Part shown: one piece after another, positions 41,611-45,446 of the stretch
Position numbering within the stretch: the stretch's first letter is position 1
Layout of the letters: every line of letters begins with the position of its first letter
DNA from: Amycolatopsis palatopharyngis
Lineage (GTDB): Bacteria > Actinomycetota > Actinomycetes > Mycobacteriales > Pseudonocardiaceae
Assembly: GCF_003385185.1 (NCBI RefSeq)
Contig: NZ_PQHZ01000048.1
Span: 1 to 45,446, forward strand
DNA: 45,446 bases
Reading direction: 5' to 3'
Notes under the pieces: generated by a model
Seen by the model: only the letters and a program-made list of their open reading frames with translations
Told to the model about the DNA's origin: nothing
Database searches by the model: none
Made by a program: the position numbers and the translations under genes

Positions 41611-42912
41611 ATGACGGGCACGGTTTCGGTCACCCCGCTCCGCCCGATGATGATGCTGCGCCTGGTCGCGGGACGTGGCGCGTTCCGGCTGAGCGTGCAA
41701 GTGATGGCTGTCGCGCTACTGGCCACATGGGGCGCGGAGACGTATGGCCAGTTCACCAACGCGCTCGGGCTGTGCACCTGGCTCGTGTTCCTGCCGACCG
41801 CGGCCGAGAAGGCCGCGCTGAAGGTCCTGCCACGAACACGCCTGCTCACCCCGCACGTGGCCGTCCTGGCACTGCGGATCGCCGCGACGCCGGTGCTGCT
41901 ACTGCTGGTCGTGCTCGCCATCGCCCTGCTGGTCGATCCATTGTCGACGGTCACGTTGTACCTGTCCGCCGCGACCTGGTCGGCGAGCACGGGTTTGCTG
42001 ATGACGGTGTCCGGCCTGCACCGGCTGCGGGGCAGGCCCGTGCTCGACGCCGTCGCCTTCGGTGTCGCCGCTGTGCTGGTGATCGGGGCGACGGCGGCCA
42101 CCTGGTACACGGGCTGGTCCCCGCACAGCCATGTTCTGGTTCTGGTCGCCGGAATCGCGGTGATCATCGGCAGCACCGTCCGGTCCTTGCCCCAGGACTG
42201 GATCCGTCCGGCGCAGCCGAGCGGGCGCAGGCTGCTGCCCGCGTTCGGCCGGAGCACCTGGCTGCTCGGACTCACCGAGTTGCTCGACGCCGTCACGCTC
42301 TCATCGATCTTCCTGGTACTCGCCGTCGCGGGGCGGGTCACCGACAGCGGGCCGTTCTACCTGGCCCTGATGGCGTCCAGCTTCATCTGCTCCTTCGTGC
42401 TGTACCAGCTCAAACTGCATCAACCGGCCACTTCTGCCCGGCTACGCGGACAGGGTGCCGTAGCGGGAAGGGCACGGGCACGGACCCTGCTCAGGGCGGC
42501 GGAACTGGCCGGACTGGTGTTCGCCGTACTGCTGGCCGTCCTGCTCGTGCTGCCCGCCTCCCGGCAGCTCCTGCTGACCGACGCCGCCGAGCAGGCCACG
42601 TGGTCCGCGTACCTGACCCTCGGCGTTCTCGTGCTGGTCGAGATCGCCATGGCCATCGTGCTCATGTACGCGGGCTTCTTGCTGGAGAACACCAACAGCC
42701 GCATCCTGACCGTCACTTCGGCGGCCGCAGTGGTGCGCCTTGCCGCCACTTTGCTGTGCGCCGCCGCACTCGTCCCCCCACTCGGTGCGATCGGCGGCTT
42801 CTGCGCCATCGTGCTCGCACTCGGTGCGGAGGCGACGACGCTGCGCCGGATGTTGTTGCGGCACCACCCCGAACTGCTCGCCCACAACCGTGTTCGCGTT
42901 CAGAATCACTGA
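41611..42912 (+). CDS. Wzx-like polysaccharide flippase (MOP superfamily)
   Basis: 433 residues with about twelve hydrophobic segments and short basic loops. The start LRLVAGRGAFRLSVQVMAVA and WGAETYGQFTNALGLCTWL resembles the first helices of O-antigen/oligosaccharide flippases, which move lipid-linked glycans across the inner membrane. Similarity is mostly of layout, so family assignment is moderate. The following carbamoyltransferase gene starts 16 bases later. A glycan-polyprenol cargo made by the upstream glycosyltransferase is the natural inference. Confidence 0.75.
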   Translation: MTGTVSVTPLRPMMMLRLVAGRGAFRLSVQVMAVALLATWGAETYGQFTNALGLCTWLVFLPTAAEKAALKVLPRTRLLTPHVAVLALRIAATPVLLLLVVLAIALLVDPLSTVTLYLSAATWSASTGLLMTVSGLHRLRGRPVLDAVAFGVAAVLVIGATAATWYTGWSPHSHVLVLVAGIAVIIGSTVRSLPQDWIRPAQPSGRRLLPAFGRSTWLLGLTELLDAVTLSSIFLVLAVAGRVTDSGPFYLALMASSFICSFVLYQLKLHQPATSARLRGQGAVAGRARARTLLRAAELAGLVFAVLLAVLLVLPASRQLLLTDAAEQATWSAYLTLGVLVLVEIAMAIVLMYAGFLLENTNSRILTVTSAAAVVRLAATLLCAAALVPPLGAIGGFCAIVLALGAEATTLRRMLLRHHPELLAHNRVRVQNH

Positions 42913-42928
42913 GAAAGACGGAGTCATC

Positions 42929-44746
42929 ATGTACGTTCTCGGCATCAGCAGGGTCCACGACTCGGCCGCGGCACTCGTCCGCGACGGCGAGATCATCGCC
43001 TTCGCCGAGGAGGAACGCTTCACCCGAATCAAGCACGACGGCGGGCTTCCCGCCGAGGCCATCGCGTTCTGCCTGCGCCAGGGCGGCATCACACTGGCCG
43101 ATGTGGACCATGTCGCCTACTACTGGCAACGCTGGCAGGAACCGTTGCATGCGGCGAAAGTGTTCGCCAGGTACTTCCCGCGGACACTGGAGGTACTGCG
43201 CAACGACAACGGGGACGAGGGTGGCCGGTCCGCTGGGATGCTGGAGACCCTGAAGTCCGGGGGCGGCAAGGGGGTCGACGACTACCACGTGGGCGGCGCA
43301 CTGCTCGCCCATGTGAAGCGCTCGTTCACCCTCGGCCGGGACGTCCGGGCGGCGGTCGGCCACACCGGGCCCACGAAGTTCGATGTGCATCTGGTGGACC
43401 ATCACCGCGCGCACGCGGGAAGCGCCTACTACATCTGTCCGTGGGAGGAGTCCGCGATTCTCACTCTCGACGGTATCGGTAGCGATGGAACGAGTACGTA
43501 CCTCGCACACGGGCAGGGCAGCCGGATCACCGATCTGCGCAGGATCAAGTTTCCGCACTCACTCGGCGCCATGTACGCGGGGGTGACCGGATACCTCGGT
43601 TTCTACCCGACTCGGGACGAGGGCAAGATCATGGGGCTGGCCCCCTTCGGCCGCGACACCTACGTGGAACAGTTCAAAAAGCTGATCCACCTCGACCCGG
43701 ACGGCGGATTCGAACTCGATCTGAGCTGGTTCCGCCACCACACCTCCGGAAAACACATGATGTCGCAGAAGTTCGCCGACACCTTCGGCCCGGCACGGCC
43801 ACGGACGAAGGTGACGGCCGAGAACCCGGTACCCCAGCACTATATGGACATCGCGTACGCGCTTCAGGTGACGCTGGAAGAGGCCGGACTACACCTGGCC
43901 AGGTGGCTGCAGCGGCAGACGGGGTCCACCCGGCTGTCCGTCGCGGGCGGAGTCGCGCTCAACAGCGTGATGAACGGCAGAATTCTGCTGGAGACCCCGT
44001 TCGAGGACTTCTTCGCCCAGCCTGCCGCCGCCGACGACGGTTGCGCGCTGGGAGCGGCGCTGGAGGTGAGCGTCGGAAAGTACGGCAGGCCCCGACCACG
44101 GGACGGCTTCACCTACACCGGCCCCGAGTTCAGCGAGTCGGAGATGGAGGTCGCACTGCAGGACGCGGGGATCGAATACCAGCGGGTCGACGACATCGCA
44201 CGACACACCGCGACGAAGATCGCCGACGGACTCATCGTCGGTTGGGTGCAGGGCAGAATGGAATGCGGGCCGAGAGCGCTCGGTAACCGGTCGCTGCTGG
44301 CGGACCCGCGGGATCCGGAGTCGAAGACCCGGATGAACGAGAAAGTCAAGCACAGGGAGGCATTCCGCCCCTTCGCCCCCTCCTGTCTGGTCGAGCGGGC
44401 GGGCGACTACTTCGTCAGCGACCATCCCTCACCGGTCATGCTGCTCGTCTTCGATGTGCTCGAGCACCAGCGCGAGGCGGTTCCAGCCATCACCCACGCC
44501 GACGGCACGGCGCGCGTCCAGACGGTCAGCCGGGAGGACAATCCGCTGTACTGGACCATGATCTCGGAGTTCGAGAAGATCACCGGTGTGCCCATGGTGG
44601 TGAACACCTCGTTCAACGACAACAACGAACCGATCGTCGCCACCCCGGCCGATGCGATCGCATGCTTCCTCAAGACCGATGTGGACGCACTGGCGCTGGG
44701 ACCGTTCTGGGCACAGAAGCCATACCTGGAGGACGAGAACGAATGA
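42929..44746 (+). CDS. O-carbamoyltransferase, NodU/TobZ family
   Basis: 605 residues from the ATG at 42929, with GGAG five bases upstream; the long frame before it shadows the flippase gene. N-terminal Kae1/TsaD-like domain: YVLGISRVHDSAAALVRDG, EEERFTRIKHD, and the metal motif DHHRAHAGSAYY (His158 and His162). LTLDGIGSDGTST and GKIMGLAPFG follow. C-terminal YrdC-like domain: GRMECGPRALGNRSLLADPR, KHREAFRPFAPS and VVNTSFNDNNEPIVATPADA. It transfers a carbamoyl group from carbamoyl phosphate via carbamoyl-AMP to a hydroxyl, usually of a sugar. Confidence 0.95.
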   Translation: MYVLGISRVHDSAAALVRDGEIIAFAEEERFTRIKHDGGLPAEAIAFCLRQGGITLADVDHVAYYWQRWQEPLHAAKVFARYFPRTLEVLRNDNGDEGGRSAGMLETLKSGGGKGVDDYHVGGALLAHVKRSFTLGRDVRAAVGHTGPTKFDVHLVDHHRAHAGSAYYICPWEESAILTLDGIGSDGTSTYLAHGQGSRITDLRRIKFPHSLGAMYAGVTGYLGFYPTRDEGKIMGLAPFGRDTYVEQFKKLIHLDPDGGFELDLSWFRHHTSGKHMMSQKFADTFGPARPRTKVTAENPVPQHYMDIAYALQVTLEEAGLHLARWLQRQTGSTRLSVAGGVALNSVMNGRILLETPFEDFFAQPAAADDGCALGAALEVSVGKYGRPRPRDGFTYTGPEFSESEMEVALQDAGIEYQRVDDIARHTATKIADGLIVGWVQGRMECGPRALGNRSLLADPRDPESKTRMNEKVKHREAFRPFAPSCLVERAGDYFVSDHPSPVMLLVFDVLEHQREAVPAITHADGTARVQTVSREDNPLYWTMISEFEKITGVPMVVNTSFNDNNEPIVATPADAIACFLKTDVDALALGPFWAQKPYLEDENE

Positions 44747-45446
44747 CGACCGAGCTGGACGCGCCCGCCGAGACCCAGAAGAACTGGCTCCGGACGCTGT
44801 ACCGCAATCGGCGCTGGCTCTGGGTGCTGCCGGCGGTTCCCGCCGCGGCGATCACCCTGCTGATCATGGTGGTACTGCCGCCCGACCAGACGCTGGACGA
44901 TCTCGGCGAGTGGGCATTCAAGATCAGCCCGTTCGTGCTCGCGGTGCTCGCGGTCGCGCTGTTTCCCCAGGTTCGGCCCGGCCCCGCGTTGATCGTACTG
45001 GCCGTGGTCGGCTACATGTCCTATCTGGACACCGAGTTCGTCATGCGCATCCAGACGTACGGCCGGGAATCCGAGGCGGAGGGGTCTTTCCAGCCGATCT
45101 ACCAGTTCGAGCTGTTCATCACGACGTTCATCGTCCTGTTCGCACTGATGGCCTATCGGCTCGGTGGTGCCCGTACCACGAGCGTGCTCAAGACCGGCAT
45201 CGCCGCGGTGCTCGTCGTGGTGTCCGGCCTGAACGACCTGACCTTCTGGGCCCTCAACGACGTGTGGTCGGCAGGCGTGCGGCCGACGGAGCTCAAGTGG
45301 GCTTCACACATCATTGTGTTCCTCGGCGGGCCACCGACCGTACTCGCCGCCGTGATCTTCATGCTCGTACACCTGGTCCTCGCGGCTCTGGTGCTCGCCC
45401 TCCCACTGGGCCGCTGGGTGGACCAGTCCCTGAAGCCCCCCACCCC
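44743..45446 (+). CDS. polytopic membrane protein, cut by the window end
   Basis: ATG at 44743 overlaps the carbamoyltransferase stop (ATGA). At least 234 residues: a hydrophilic start, then segments near 24-45 (LWVLPAVPAAAITLLIMVVL), 61-94, 121-141, 150-170 and 190-222. A charged outside loop contains EFVMRIQTYGRESEAEG. I do not recognise a family; close coupling suggests it acts with the carbamoyltransferase or flippase. The 3' end is missing. Confidence 0.75.
   Translation, partial: MTTELDAPAETQKNWLRTLYRNRRWLWVLPAVPAAAITLLIMVVLPPDQTLDDLGEWAFKISPFVLAVLAVALFPQVRPGPALIVLAVVGYMSYLDTEFVMRIQTYGRESEAEGSFQPIYQFELFITTFIVLFALMAYRLGGARTTSVLKTGIAAVLVVVSGLNDLTFWALNDVWSAGVRPTELKWASHIIVFLGGPPTVLAAVIFMLVHLVLAALVLALPLGRWVDQSLKPPT

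Noticed and set aside
1..45446. tRNA or rRNA genes, integrases, transposases or phage genes
   Set aside because: None found in the gaps, which are all shorter than 300 bases, and none in the coding frames.

Overview
The window is high-GC DNA, dense in genes with many 1-4 bp stop/start overlaps and frequent GTG/TTG starts. It reads as an actinobacterium, most likely of the Pseudonocardiaceae/Mycobacteriales type. The order uppS, recO, era, cytidine-deaminase-like gene, CNNM/CBS protein, ybeY, phoH, rsmE, dnaJ2, hrcA is the order known from Mycobacterium and relatives. F420-type and siderophore genes fit the same placement. The genus cannot be fixed from sequence alone. The first 19 bases are a near-perfect Tn5/Nextera mosaic end, so the left edge is a contig end carrying adapter.

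Region 1 (20-16.1 kb, nearly all minus strand) is a conserved housekeeping block: hrcA-dnaJ2-rsmE (heat shock, 16S rRNA methylation), HIT protein, phoH-ybeY-CNNM-CDA-like-era (ribosome maturation), recO-uppS (repair, polyprenyl carrier synthesis), then a YbjN-like gene, an ArsP-type permease and its TIGR03943 partner. Two insertions interrupt it. One is a membrane-protein island (RDD, two DUF2752, two CD225/dispanin proteins). The other is a plus-strand acyltransferase-3.

Region 2 (16.2-28.1 kb) starts with an exported C69-like peptidase. It continues with a nearly complete reductive pyrimidine degradation locus: an NCS1 transporter, beta-ureidopropionase, dihydropyrimidinase and an F420-type luciferase-like oxidoreductase on the plus strand, and an omega-aminotransferase plus methylmalonate/malonate semialdehyde dehydrogenase on the minus strand. 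A PucR regulator sits at the divergence. Together they would take imported uracil/thymine to acetyl-CoA or propionyl-CoA. A canonical dihydropyrimidine dehydrogenase is absent and the oxidoreductase is the candidate for that step. A subtilisin-inhibitor-like gene sits inside the locus.

Region 3 (28.1-34.0 kb) is mixed: a serine hydrolase, a glyoxalase remnant, an unknown membrane protein, a siderophore-interacting protein with a possible iron box, and an ABC transporter whose permease has an in-frame TAG. Two blocks of the same 21-bp minisatellite begin exactly at stop codons and run in the direction of the gene they follow.

Region 4 (34.1-45.4 kb, cut by the window end) is a divergent two-operon cluster. 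The minus operon holds a CapK/PaaK-like protein and four tandem paralogous GNAT/FemAB-type transferases. The plus operon holds a possible 22-residue leader, a polyprenol-phosphate-type glycosyltransferase, an ATP-grasp ligase, a Wzx-like flippase, a TobZ/NodU-type carbamoyltransferase and a polytopic membrane protein. It looks like a pathway for an exported, carbamoylated and acylated/aminoacylated glycan or glycolipid; I do not recognise it as a described system.
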